64,000 nucleotides of DNA from positions 62,001-126,000 of the forward strand of contig CAZKJG010000006.1 in assembly GCA_964553045.1 (NCBI GenBank), read 5' to 3'. The position numbers and the translations under genes are program-made. This document shows, one piece after another, positions 42,291 to 50,583 of the stretch. The notes under the pieces were generated by a model. The model had not been told where the DNA came from. It searched no databases and saw nothing but the letters and a program-made list of their open reading frames with translations. Each line of letters starts with the position of its first letter. The stretch's first letter is position 1. The stretch comes from JAWLEP01 sp964553045. Its GTDB lineage: Bacteria; Fermentibacterota; Fermentibacteria; Fermentibacterales; JCC-6.

Positions 42291-43775
42291 CTACCCCCTC
42301 TCCCCGGTCACCACGTCGTCGAATCTGACAACCGGAACTCCGTGGCCGATCTGCATCACCTGGTTCGGCTCTCCCTTTCCGCAGTTGTCCACCTGCTCGA
42401 CCCGCCAGGTGGAACGGTCCCCCACCGCGCTGAGGGAGCGGTAGAACTCCAGGGTGTGGCCCTGGTATGTGGGATTGCGCAGAACCCGTGTCCGCTTTCC
42501 GTCCTTTACCTCCCAGGCGATCTCGCAGGCGAAGTGGAAGTGCTCCCGGTTGGAGCCGATGGACCACGATGTGGGGTTGTCCACGATGATCCCGTCTTCC
42601 GTGGTGGAGACTATGTCCTCCAGGGTTCCGTCGTCACCGGGCTGGATGTTCACGTTGGTCATGCGGTCAATGGGCGCCCTGTAGAAGGCGGTGGCCCGGG
42701 CGGCCCCGCCGCTGTGCTCGAACACGGTCCGCCCGGCGCGCTTGTTGGCCTCATCGACCATGGCCCGCGAGCTGAGGGCGTTTTTCAGTATGCCCTTCTC
42801 GATCAGCAGGTAGTCGCGCTCAGGGGTGCCGTCGTCGTCGTAGCCGAAGCTTCCGGGAGCGTTGGCTATGCCGCCGTAGGAGCTGACGTTGAGCTTCTCC
42901 GAACCGTAACGCAGCTTCCCGAAGGAGTCGAGGTCGACGAAGGAGCCGCCGGCGTAGGAGAGCTCGTAGCCCAGTATCCTGTCCAGCTCCAGGGGATGTC
43001 CTATGGTCTCGTGTACCTGCAGGTGCCCCTGGCCGGGCAGGAGTATCACCGACCGCTTGCCGAACTCCACCTCCGGAGCCTTCAGCAGCCGGCTCAGCTC
43101 CTCCTTTATCCTCCCCGCATGCGAGGCGAAGAGCTCGGGACGGGTCATCATCTCCCATCCCCTGCTGCCGTCGCCCGGGGTGTATAGGGCCATGCTTCGC
43201 CTCTGCATCTGGCCGTCCTCATCCAGGGCCATTATAACCATGTGCCCGAACACGTTGCACAGGCGCTTACGTATCCTGGAACCGTCGCTGTTCCAGAAGT
43301 GAACGGTGCGGTCCTGCAGGTGGGCCCTCACCATGCGCCGAATGATCCAGTCCTCGGCCAGCTCTGCGTCTATGCCCTGCAGGAATTCCAGCTTGTCGGC
43401 CAGCTCCACCTCGAAGGGGGATGTTCCCACCGGCGCCCCGTATTCGTCCTCAACCGGCTCCCGGCTGCCCATTGATATGGGCACCTTGACCAGCTTCGAC
43501 GCGGTGCGGGCGTTGTCCGCAGCGGCATCGAAGCACCTCGAGGCGCCCCCGGGGTCGCTGGTGGCCGCGAAGCCCCAGGAACCTCCCCACAGAACCCGGA
43601 CTCCCAGGCCGCTCTCGAAGCCGGTGTCGTTGCCCTCCAGGTTTCCGTCGTAGAGTATCAGATGCTCGTCGCGGTCGCTTTCGAAGAAGCGGGCGTCCAC
43701 GTACTCCGCGCCGCTCTCCATGATCCGCCCGATGTTCTCGCGGACCTTCTTCTCTACAGCCGAGACTTCTTCCAT
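42291..43775 (-). CDS. TldD-family zinc metalloprotease (pair 2)
   Basis: A 494-residue TldD homologue. The zinc site is HETIGH (255-260), followed by PLELD, in the strand after VILLPGQGHLQV. GLGVRVLWGGSWGFAA matches the N-terminal core. It is expected to act in the cytoplasm with the PmbA-like protein encoded downstream. Its promoter region is AT-rich and contains a perfect palindrome (43830-43843), so this pair may be regulated apart from the first one. Substrates of such pairs range from damaged peptides to precursor peptides of natural products. Confidence 0.9.
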   Translation of the reverse strand: MEEVSAVEKKVRENIGRIMESGAEYVDARFFESDRDEHLILYDGNLEGNDTGFESGLGVRVLWGGSWGFAATSDPGGASRCFDAAADNARTASKLVKVPISMGSREPVEDEYGAPVGTSPFEVELADKLEFLQGIDAELAEDWIIRRMVRAHLQDRTVHFWNSDGSRIRKRLCNVFGHMVIMALDEDGQMQRRSMALYTPGDGSRGWEMMTRPELFASHAGRIKEELSRLLKAPEVEFGKRSVILLPGQGHLQVHETIGHPLELDRILGYELSYAGGSFVDLDSFGKLRYGSEKLNVSSYGGIANAPGSFGYDDDGTPERDYLLIEKGILKNALSSRAMVDEANKRAGRTVFEHSGGAARATAFYRAPIDRMTNVNIQPGDDGTLEDIVSTTEDGIIVDNPTSWSIGSNREHFHFACEIAWEVKDGKRTRVLRNPTYQGHTLEFYRSLSAVGDRSTWRVEQVDNCGKGEPNQVMQIGHGVPVVRFDDVVTGERG

Positions 43776-43829
43776 GCTGCTCCTTCCCGGCCTTTGCGGG
43801 GTCCCTTCTTACCATGGATGTGATTACGC

Positions 43830-43860
43830 TCAAATATATTTGAACACGGACGGGTGTAAA
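43830..43860 (-). promoter_or_regulatory. Promoter and overlapping palindrome of the second tldD operon
   Basis: Minus-strand TTTACA (43860-43855) and TATATT (43838-43833), spacing 16 bases, each five of six matches. The -10 lies inside the perfect 14-base palindrome TCAAATATATTTGA (43830-43843), which could be an operator. Confidence 0.55.
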
Positions 43861-43869
43861 GGCCGCAGA

Positions 43870-44904
43870 TCAGATCGCCCTGGCCTCCAGCACCTTGTAG
43901 CCGCCACTCTCGAAGAGGCTGCGCACACGTCCGAAAGTACCGCGCAGCACCCTCTCGTAGGGGAGGAAGCTGTTGGCCACCAGCACGAGCCTGCCGCCGC
44001 TTCGAAGCCGCGAGGGTGCCCCCTCCAGAAGCGACTCCGCCGGGCCGGGGTCCCTTTCGGCTCCCCGGTGAAAAGGCGGATTGGAGACGATCAGGTCCCA
44101 GGTGCCATCGATGTCGTCGAGGCCCACGCTGCCGCTGACGCGGGCATTGGACAGCCCGTTCAGAGCAAGCGTCCTTCGGGATGACTCCACCGCCATGACG
44201 TCGATGTCCACCATATCCACCCGCCCCTCCGGCATGGAGGCCGCCAGAAAGGCTCCGATGACACCGCAGCCGCAGCCCCAGTCCAGCGCCCTTCGGAACG
44301 GAGCGTCCTCCAGATGCCCAAGCAACAGGGCGGTGCCCGGATCGAGACGGCCGTGGCTGAAGACACCGGGCAGCGAGACCGCTTTCAGACGTTTTCTGGA
44401 GGGAGCGTCAAACGCGAAGACACGTTCGCCCGAGAAAGGCTCCCTCCCGCCCTCTCGCCGAGCCAGGAGGGCGGCGCATCCGCGAACCCTGACCGAATCC
44501 ACCACGGGACCGAAGTGCCTCTCGAGGTCACCGGCCATGGAGGCTGTGCCGCTGCGCTTCGGACCGGCCAGGACCAGATGCCCCCCCCTCGAAACGCATT
44601 CCGCGGCAGCGGCCGCCAGGAAACGGACCCTGGGCTTGGAGCGGGGCATGAAGAGAACGGCGGCGTCCACCGGAGGCGGCTTCGAGGGAGCCGGCGCCCA
44701 CCGGCTCTGAAGGCCCTCTTTCAGGGAGAGACGGTGAAGGTCCAGCATGTGATGGTGCACGCGAAGGGGCGAGCCCCGCGAAGCAAGCCGCTGCGCCGCA
44801 GCTGGAGGCGGAAGAACGGCCATCAGCAACCCCGGCGGGATCTCGCGCAGCACCCTCAGGGCGGCTACTGCCGCCTTACTCGCACCCGTATGAGCTCTGC
44901 CCAG
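43870..44904 (-). CDS. RsmC/RlmG-type class I methyltransferase
   Basis: The C-terminal 190 residues are a class I methyltransferase: ALDWGCGCGVIGAFLA is the SAM-binding loop, VDMVDIDVMAVESS the acidic strand end, and DLIVSNPPFH the NPPF motif of N-methylating rRNA enzymes. The N-terminal domain, which in RsmC/RlmG is a degenerate methyltransferase copy, is present (AAVLFMPRSKPRVRFLAAAA, GGHLVLAGPKRSG). These enzymes modify guanine N2 in 16S or 23S rRNA. The start is uncertain: CTG 44904 has GGAGG 6 bases upstream; GTG 44934 and ATG 44823 have none, and the ATG would cut into the domain. From CTG the protein has 344 residues. Confidence 0.78.
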   Translation of the reverse strand: MGRAHTGASKAAVAALRVLREIPPGLLMAVLPPPAAAQRLASRGSPLRVHHHMLDLHRLSLKEGLQSRWAPAPSKPPPVDAAVLFMPRSKPRVRFLAAAAAECVSRGGHLVLAGPKRSGTASMAGDLERHFGPVVDSVRVRGCAALLARREGGREPFSGERVFAFDAPSRKRLKAVSLPGVFSHGRLDPGTALLLGHLEDAPFRRALDWGCGCGVIGAFLAASMPEGRVDMVDIDVMAVESSRRTLALNGLSNARVSGSVGLDDIDGTWDLIVSNPPFHRGAERDPGPAESLLEGAPSRLRSGGRLVLVANSFLPYERVLRGTFGRVRSLFESGGYKVLEARAI

Positions 44905-45033
44905 GAGTAACCTCCAAACGTCTCCCCCGGGCACCGCATCATGGTCCGGAGGAATCCGTGCCCCGCGGGTTCGAGGACCCACGCAGGCGGCCGGCCGCCG
45001 AAGGGTGTCTTTGCATGGCCCGGGGAAGGGAAT

Positions 45034-46542
45034 ATGATCTTGCCTGCCGCAGATATCAAACCCCGGGAAGAGTCGAACAGGCTGGAGGAGATGTCCAAGG
45101 GAGGGGGCCCCTCGAAGAAAGATGCGTCGCAGACCCGGCGGCTCGGCGAGCTGCTTCGGGAGAGCCACGACCTCATGGACTCCGACTGCGACAGGGCCGA
45201 GAAGTTGGCCGAGAGGGCCATCGCCCTGGCCGAGGAGCTCGACGAGGCGGGCTACCTCGGTGAGGGCCTCGTATACCTTTCCCGCGCGGTGGGCAACATC
45301 ACCGGTGCCGGACGGGCGTCCGAGCTCGCCGAGAGGGCCGTGGATGTGCTCTCCACAACGGACAACAGCGAACACCTGGCGATGGCGCTGAACAACCTGG
45401 GCAACTGCCGGCGGCGCGATCACAATCCGCTGGTGGCCATGGACTGCTACAGGAGGGCCAGGGAGATCTACGAGGCACTGGGACATGAGAGGGGCATCTC
45501 CATCGTGGACAATGGGATCGGCCTCACCTACAAGAGGATGGGCGCCTACGACAACGCCTACAAGGTGTTCCGGCGGTCGCTGGAGAGGGCAACATCCATA
45601 GGTGACGACCTAGGCCGGTCGCTGGTGCTGGGCAACCTCGCGGAGATGTTCCTGGATCAGATGGACCTGGAGACGGCCGAGGAGTACATAGGGGAGAGCC
45701 TCAAGCTCAGCCTGAAGCGGCACCGGAAGATCGGCATAGCCTTCAACCTCAACCGGCTGGGAAGGCTCAAGCGCGAGAAGGGCAAACCGAAGGAGTCCGA
45801 GGACGCCTACAGACGCGCCCTGTCCATCTGGCGGGAGCTGGGCGGACACAGGCACGCCGTGGAGACGCTGTGCAACCTGGCGGAGGTTCTGCAGCAGGTG
45901 GGAAGGGAGGACGAGGCGGAGGACGTCCTCAGGGATGCGGTTGAGGAGGCCGAGGACACCGGGAAACCCGAGCTCCTGGGTGTTGCCAAGAGCAGGCTGG
46001 CCGAGCACAGGCTCGCCGCTCACGACATGGGGGAGGTCAGGGTACAGCTGCTGGAGGCGCTGGAAGTGCTGGACGACGGCGGCGAGATGGGCCTTGAAAA
46101 GGCCAACCTGCATGGAATGCTGGCCGCCTGCTGCGAGCGCGCCGGCGACTACAGCGAGGCGGTTGAGCACCTGCGCAGGAGCATCGAGCTCGAAAGGGAC
46201 TTCAGACGCAACGAGCGGGAGCAGGACGTGGTAAGGCTCAGAATGCGCGAGGCCTTCGCGCGCAGCGAGGGCCAGAGGCGGGAGCTGGAGCGGGCCAACC
46301 GCAGGCTGGAGAAGGCCCTGGAACGCATAAGGACCCTGAGCGGACTGCTTCCCATATGCGCCAGATGCAAGAAGATCCGTAACGACGAGGGCTACTGGGA
46401 GCAGATAGAGTCCTACATCTCAGAGCACTCCGACACCGTGTTCTCGCACAGCTTCTGTCCGGAGTGCCTGGCAGAGCTGTATCCGGAGATCGAAGGCCCC
46501 GGCCCCCCCGAGGGTGCCGAATCCGGGGACAGGGGGGGGTAG
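45034..46542 (+). CDS. TPR protein with C-terminal Cys-rich CxxCKKIR...CPEC domain
   Basis: A 502-residue protein without a signal peptide. Residues 30-390 hold repeated TPR units of the NB-ARC/MalT-like kind (ALNNLGNCRRRDHNPLVAMD, SLVLGNLAEMFLDQMDLETA, FNLNRLGRLKREKGKPKESE), then a coiled coil (about 400-440). The last 60 residues, LSGLLPICARCKKIRNDEGYW ... SHSFCPECLAELYPE, match a small domain usually found at the end of histidine kinases, PAS and response-regulator proteins. Its C-x2-C ... C-x2-C pattern suggests metal binding. The protein is probably a cytoplasmic sensor adaptor. Divergent from the methyltransferase gene. Start at ATG 45034. Confidence 0.78.
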   Translation: MILPAADIKPREESNRLEEMSKGGGPSKKDASQTRRLGELLRESHDLMDSDCDRAEKLAERAIALAEELDEAGYLGEGLVYLSRAVGNITGAGRASELAERAVDVLSTTDNSEHLAMALNNLGNCRRRDHNPLVAMDCYRRAREIYEALGHERGISIVDNGIGLTYKRMGAYDNAYKVFRRSLERATSIGDDLGRSLVLGNLAEMFLDQMDLETAEEYIGESLKLSLKRHRKIGIAFNLNRLGRLKREKGKPKESEDAYRRALSIWRELGGHRHAVETLCNLAEVLQQVGREDEAEDVLRDAVEEAEDTGKPELLGVAKSRLAEHRLAAHDMGEVRVQLLEALEVLDDGGEMGLEKANLHGMLAACCERAGDYSEAVEHLRRSIELERDFRRNEREQDVVRLRMREAFARSEGQRRELERANRRLEKALERIRTLSGLLPICARCKKIRNDEGYWEQIESYISEHSDTVFSHSFCPECLAELYPEIEGPGPPEGAESGDRGG

Positions 46543-46552
46543 CCTCTCGGGC

Positions 46553-47068
46553 CTACTCCTCCAGGGCCTCCAGCAGGGCCTGCGTGAACGGCTGCAGGTC
46601 GCCCGGATGCCTGCTCGAGATCAGGTTTCCGTCCCGCACCACGGGCTCGTCCGCATACTCCGCCCCGGCGTTCTCTATGTCCTTCCGTATGGAGCGCCAT
46701 CCTGCCAGCCTCCGTCCACTGAGGGCATCGGCGCTTATCAGCAGCTGTGGCCCGTGGCAGATGGCGAACACCGGCTTTCCGGCCTCCATCATCTTCCGGA
46801 CGAAATCCACCGGCTCGTCGTGGGCCCGCAGCTTGTCCGGTGAATATCCGCCGGGAATGAGAAGGGCGTCGAAGGAGTCGGGATCCGCCTCGCTGACCCT
46901 TTCCTGCAGCTCCACCCTGGTGCCCTTCTTCTTGCCGGTCACCTCGATGCCCTTGCGCATCCCCAGGACCACCACCTGGTGGCCGGAGCGGCGCAGGGCG
47001 TCGGCGGGATAGGTGAACTCCGAGTCCTCGAACATGTCCGCCAGCACGGCGGCCACTCTCTTGCCCAT
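46553..47068 (-). CDS. DJ-1/PfpI-family protein (YhbO/PfpI-type)
   Basis: A 171-residue protein of the DJ-1/PfpI/ThiJ superfamily, PfpI branch by length. The nucleophilic cysteine is in VFAICHGPQLL (C104), with E15 in the FEDSEFTYP loop and the conserved WRSIRKDIENAGAEYADEPV block near the end. Family members act as proteases, deglycases or glyoxalases that protect against carbonyl stress; the exact activity is disputed. Convergent with the TPR gene (10 bases apart). Confidence 0.9.
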   Translation of the reverse strand: MGKRVAAVLADMFEDSEFTYPADALRRSGHQVVVLGMRKGIEVTGKKKGTRVELQERVSEADPDSFDALLIPGGYSPDKLRAHDEPVDFVRKMMEAGKPVFAICHGPQLLISADALSGRRLAGWRSIRKDIENAGAEYADEPVVRDGNLISSRHPGDLQPFTQALLEALEE

Positions 47069-47183
47069 GGGCTTCCCTCCCGATCACATGCGGCTGTCGC
47101 ATTCACCAGACACAACCTAATACGCCGGGGGGAACCTGTTAAGGACCCGGTATGCGGTTCTGCCGCCGCGAAGCCGGCGGCGA

Positions 47184-49280
47184 TCAGATGGCCCCCTCGG
47201 CCACCCCGAGCAGGAAGGCGTACTCCATGGCCCGCAGCCTCAGCCACTCGAAACGGCCCGAGGCGCCGCCATGACCGTACCCCATCTCGGTGTAAAGCAA
47301 CACCGGTCCCCCGCCCGTCAGCCGGTCCCGGAGCCTGGCCACCCACTTGGCCGGCTCCCAGTATCCCACCTGCGAGTCGTTGAAGCCCGCGGTAGCCAGT
47401 ATCGCGGGGTACTCGGCCTCCCGGACGTTGTCGTAGGGGGAGTAGGAGAGCATGTAGCGGTACTCCTCCGGGTCCGCCGGATCCCCCCACTCGTCGTACT
47501 CCGAGGTCGTCAGCGGTATGGTGGGGTCCATCATGGTGGTGACCACGTCCACGAAGGGCACCCCGGCCACCACCCCGGCGTAGAGGTCGGGCCGCATGTT
47601 GGTGACCGCCCCCACCACCAGGCCGCCGGCGCTGCCTCCCATGGCGAAGACCCGGTCCGGGTCCCCCCAGCCCTCCCCGACCAGGTGCTCGGTGCAGGCT
47701 ATGAAGTCTCTGAAGCTGTTCTTCTTGTTCAGGACCCGTCCTTCCTCGTACCAGCTCCTTCCCATCTCCTGGCCGCCCCGGACGTGGGCTATGGCGTACA
47801 CGAAGCCCCGGTCCAGCAGACTCAGCCGGGAGGAGCTGAAGGTGGGGTCCATGCTTTCCCCGTAGGCGCCGTAGCCGTAAACGAGAAGCGGGTTGTCGCC
47901 CCGCCTCAGAGATTCGCGGCGGTAGACCAGCGATACCGGCACCGGAGTCCCGTCTTCCGATGTGGCCGTCAGCCTGAGCGACTCGTAGTCGTCGGGGCTG
48001 AATCCGCCGCCCACCTTCTCCCGCTTGCGCAGGACCGAGGTCCGGCTCTCCATGTCGTAGTCGTAGGTGGTCCAGGGCGTGGTCATCGAGGTGTAGAGGA
48101 AGCGGAGGGTGTCGGTTGCCATCTCGTGGTTCGACGAGGTGTAGACCAGACAGGGTTCGCCGCCGGTGTCCAAGATGTGCTGTTCTCCGGTCTCCCGTGA
48201 GATCACACGCAGCCTGGTGAGCCCCCCGGTCCTCTCGGTCAGGACCAGCCATCGGCCGAAGACGTCCAGGTCCTCCAGAAAGACGTCCTCCCTGTGAGGA
48301 ACCAGCTCGCGCCAGCCTGCCATTCCGGGATGGTCCGCCGAGGTCCGCACCAGCCGGTAGTTCGGCGCGCCGCGGTTGGTGAGGATGTAGAGGCTGTCGC
48401 CGGCGGCGCTCACCCAGTACTCGTGGCCCTGCTGCGGAGGGTGGACCACCACGGGCTCCGCCAGGGGATCGTCGGCCGGCAGCAGCATGGCCCAGGACGT
48501 CAGGGTGCTGGATGAAGCCACCAGAATGTGCCGGTCGTCCTTCGACCGCCATACCCACGGCCAGAAGGTGGGATCGTCCTCGGCGTAGACCACCCGGTCG
48601 GCCTCCGGTTCGATACCCATCCGGTGGGCCATGACGGCCTCGGTCCTTCCGGTGTCGTCGAGCCTGCCGTACAGCACCCAGCGGCCGCAGGATGACCAGA
48701 CCACGTCCCCGGAGGTCCCGGGGATGCTCAGCGGAAGGGTCTCCCCAGTGCTCAGGTCCTTGACCCGAAGGGTGTTGCGATGGTCGCCGGTGTTGTCCAC
48801 GGCGTATGCCAGCCAGCGGCCGTCCAGGCTCACGTCCATTCCCTCCACCAGCACGTACTCCCCCGGCTCCGCCAGAGCGTTCACGTCCAGCATCACCTCC
48901 TCGGGGGCCTGCGGATGCGCCTCGCGGCGGCAGTAGATGGGGTGCTCCTGTCCGGAGGCGTAGCGGTGGTAGTACAGGTAACCTTCCGACAGGTAGGGGA
49001 CCGACTCGTCCTCCTGGGGTATTCGGGTCACCATCTCCCGGTACAGGTCGGAGCGGAGGCCGGCCAGAGGCTGCAGGACCGCTTGCGTGTATGCGTTCTC
49101 CGCCTCAAGATGCTCCCGCACCCGCGGGTCCTCGCGGTCGCGCATCCAGTGATAGGGATCGACCCGGACCTCGCCGTGGGCCTCCAGCTCGCGGGGCTCG
49201 CAGGGAGGGACCGGGGGCCGAAGCCCGGCGGCCTGAAGGCTAAGTACGATGCCCACGGCTGCTCCGAATGCTCTGTTCAT
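47184..49280 (-). CDS. Exported S9A prolyl oligopeptidase (oligopeptidase B-like)
   Basis: A 698-residue serine peptidase with a signal-peptide-like start, MNRAFGAAVGIVLSLQAAG, so probably periplasmic. The N-terminal part is a seven-bladed propeller with DPYHWMRDREDPRV, the usual opening of oligopeptidase B. The catalytic domain has the nucleophile in AMGGSAGG, the aspartate in AGFNDSQVGYWEPAKW and the histidine in GYGHGGASG. It cleaves short peptides after basic residues or proline. E. coli and trypanosome oligopeptidase B are cytoplasmic, so export is worth noting. ATG 49280 is the first start that gives the signal peptide. Confidence 0.9.
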   Translation of the reverse strand: MNRAFGAAVGIVLSLQAAGLRPPVPPCEPRELEAHGEVRVDPYHWMRDREDPRVREHLEAENAYTQAVLQPLAGLRSDLYREMVTRIPQEDESVPYLSEGYLYYHRYASGQEHPIYCRREAHPQAPEEVMLDVNALAEPGEYVLVEGMDVSLDGRWLAYAVDNTGDHRNTLRVKDLSTGETLPLSIPGTSGDVVWSSCGRWVLYGRLDDTGRTEAVMAHRMGIEPEADRVVYAEDDPTFWPWVWRSKDDRHILVASSSTLTSWAMLLPADDPLAEPVVVHPPQQGHEYWVSAAGDSLYILTNRGAPNYRLVRTSADHPGMAGWRELVPHREDVFLEDLDVFGRWLVLTERTGGLTRLRVISRETGEQHILDTGGEPCLVYTSSNHEMATDTLRFLYTSMTTPWTTYDYDMESRTSVLRKREKVGGGFSPDDYESLRLTATSEDGTPVPVSLVYRRESLRRGDNPLLVYGYGAYGESMDPTFSSSRLSLLDRGFVYAIAHVRGGQEMGRSWYEEGRVLNKKNSFRDFIACTEHLVGEGWGDPDRVFAMGGSAGGLVVGAVTNMRPDLYAGVVAGVPFVDVVTTMMDPTIPLTTSEYDEWGDPADPEEYRYMLSYSPYDNVREAEYPAILATAGFNDSQVGYWEPAKWVARLRDRLTGGGPVLLYTEMGYGHGGASGRFEWLRLRAMEYAFLLGVAEGAI

Positions 49281-49407
49281 GGCTTCTGCGCTCCAATACC
49301 ATTGCGGTCCGTTCTTACGGGTCGGCTTCCGTGTTTCGGTGCTTTCTGCCCGGAGCCGATATATACTACCGGCGCGGAGTTGGTTCCACCTTCGGGAAGG
49401 GGCTGCA

Positions 49408-49947
49408 TTGCCCGAGTACCGCAGCCAAACCGAGATAGGCGGAATACCCCTCGTCCATATGGTCGTGGGAGAGGGTGGGAAGACCGGCATCGCCCGGGGA
49501 TGGATAGCCATCGGAGACGTGGCCTTCGGCGTGGTGTTCGCCGCCGGGGGCCTGGCCATCGGGGGCATAACCCTGGGAGGGGCGAGCCTGGGCTTCCTGG
49601 CGGTGGGCGGCCTGGCGCTGGGTGGAATCTCCATGGGCGGGCTCTCCATAGGCATCGTGGCCCTGGGCGGCATGGCGCTGGGGATTCAGCTCGCGGTAGG
49701 CGGCGGCGCGGTATCCGCCGGGGCGGCGGTGGGCGGAACGGCCCAGTCCCTGGGCCTGGTTGACGTTTCCGTCCCGCAGCGGATCAGCACCGCCGCCGGC
49801 GGCCTGGACCCGCACCTGGTCGGGGAGCTTCTCCGCAGCGCCTTCTCCACCCCTCTGCTCCTGCTGGGCCTGGCCTTCCCCCTGGCCTCACTCTACTCCA
49901 TCGCCTCCCACAGGGAGGAGAAGCAGCTCTCCGGACCCACCTCCTGA
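49408..49947 (+). CDS. Glycine-pentad repeat membrane-associated protein
   Basis: A 179-residue protein from TTG 49408, with GAAGGGG 5 bases upstream. Residues about 31-96 are about 13 tandem pentads of the form G-x-x-A/S/T-hydrophobic: GWIAI, GDVAF, GVVFA, GGLAI, GGITL, GGASL, GFLAV, GGLAL, GGISM, GGLSI, GIVAL, GGMAL, GIQLA. Regular five-residue periods can form a square beta-helix, as pentapeptide repeat proteins do, or packed membrane segments. A single membrane span (about 146-166) follows, then a charged end. I do not recognise the family. It is divergent from the oligopeptidase gene. Confidence 0.6.
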   Translation: MPEYRSQTEIGGIPLVHMVVGEGGKTGIARGWIAIGDVAFGVVFAAGGLAIGGITLGGASLGFLAVGGLALGGISMGGLSIGIVALGGMALGIQLAVGGGAVSAGAAVGGTAQSLGLVDVSVPQRISTAAGGLDPHLVGELLRSAFSTPLLLLGLAFPLASLYSIASHREEKQLSGPTS

Positions 49948-50017
49948 CGGGGACGGAGTTTAAGCTCATCAAGTTCATTGGCTGCATATATTTGATTTAC
50001 CCTTGTAATATATTGTT

Positions 50018-50046
50018 TTGACAAAAGATGAATACGTTCATATATG
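50018..50046 (+). promoter_or_regulatory. Promoter of the tetR-type gene
   Basis: A perfect TTGACA at 50018-50023, 17 bases, then TATATG (50041-50046) as the -10. Transcription would start near 50053. The AT-rich stretch 49960-50050 stands out from the GC-rich surroundings. Confidence 0.6.
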
Positions 50047-50056
50047 AATTCGTTCA
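50029..50056. promoter_or_regulatory. Putative TetR operator, two 12-base half-palindromic repeats
   Basis: TGAATACGTTCA (50029-50040) and TGAATTCGTTCA (50045-50056) are direct repeats, each nearly palindromic (TGAA...TTCA), separated by TATA. The central TTCATATATGAA is a perfect 12-base palindrome. The block covers the -10 region and predicted transcription start, an ideal place for autorepression by the TetR protein encoded next. Confidence 0.6.
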
Positions 50057-50082
50057 CGCAGGCCACGGAACGGAGGAACGAA

Positions 50083-50583
50083 CTGGGGCTGAGGGAGCGC
50101 AAGAAGAGCCGTAATCGGAAGGCCATAGAGGCCGCCGCGCTGGAGAGCCTGACCCGCCGCGGCCGGGACGCCACCACCGTCTCCGACATAGCGGAGCTGG
50201 CAGATGTGGGAGTGGGAACGCTCTACAACTACTTCCCCTCCAAGGACGCGCTGGTGGCCTCCGTGACGGGGAGGGGAGTGATGGAGGCGCTGCGGCGACC
50301 CGGCGGGATTCCGATCATGGTCCGACCCGGCCTGGACCACCTTCGCCGCCTACTTCTGAGCCTCAGTCAGCATCCAGGCTGTCGGCGCGGGCCAGAGAGC
50401 GCCTGGCCTGCTCCTGCCGCCCCAGCCCCAGCTGCGCCCGTCCCAGTGCCCGGTGCGCCGAGGCGCTCATGGGCTCGCGGGCCAGGGCGCTGTCGGCCAG
50501 CTGACGCGCCCGGCCGTACATCCCGGCAGACGAGGAAAGCAGCGACAGGTCCGTTAGGAGTGCCGGCGAGGGATGGCGGGTGA
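50083..50583 (+). CDS. TetR-family regulator with lost C-terminal ligand domain
   Basis: The helix-turn-helix domain is intact (RERKKSRNRKAIEAAALE, then TTVSDIAELADVGVGTLYNYF). An ATG at 50044 lies inside the predicted -10 and operator, upstream of the transcription start, so translation more likely begins at CTG 50083, 6 bases after GGAGG, giving MGLRERKK, a typical TetR start. After about residue 93 the reading frame runs 221 bases into the opposite strand of the convergent gene (stop at 50363). There it turns into proline/arginine-rich sequence (PAPAAPVPVPGAPRRS) that has no TetR character. The usual ligand-binding domain of about 120 residues is therefore missing, and the gene looks truncated. 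Confidence 0.6.
   Translation: MGLRERKKSRNRKAIEAAALESLTRRGRDATTVSDIAELADVGVGTLYNYFPSKDALVASVTGRGVMEALRRPGGIPIMVRPGLDHLRRLLLSLSQHPGCRRGPESAWPAPAAPAPAAPVPVPGAPRRSWARGPGRCRPADAPGRTSRQTRKAATGPLGVPARDGG

Noticed and set aside
46939..48558. A 539-codon minus-strand frame overlapping the oligopeptidase gene
   Set aside because: It is another reading frame of the same strand as the S9A peptidase, whose catalytic motifs fix the correct frame.
50363..50583. C-terminal part of the TetR frame as a genuine protein domain
   Set aside because: It is exactly antisense to the end of the convergent gene and has Pro/Ala/Arg low complexity, so it is treated as read-through.
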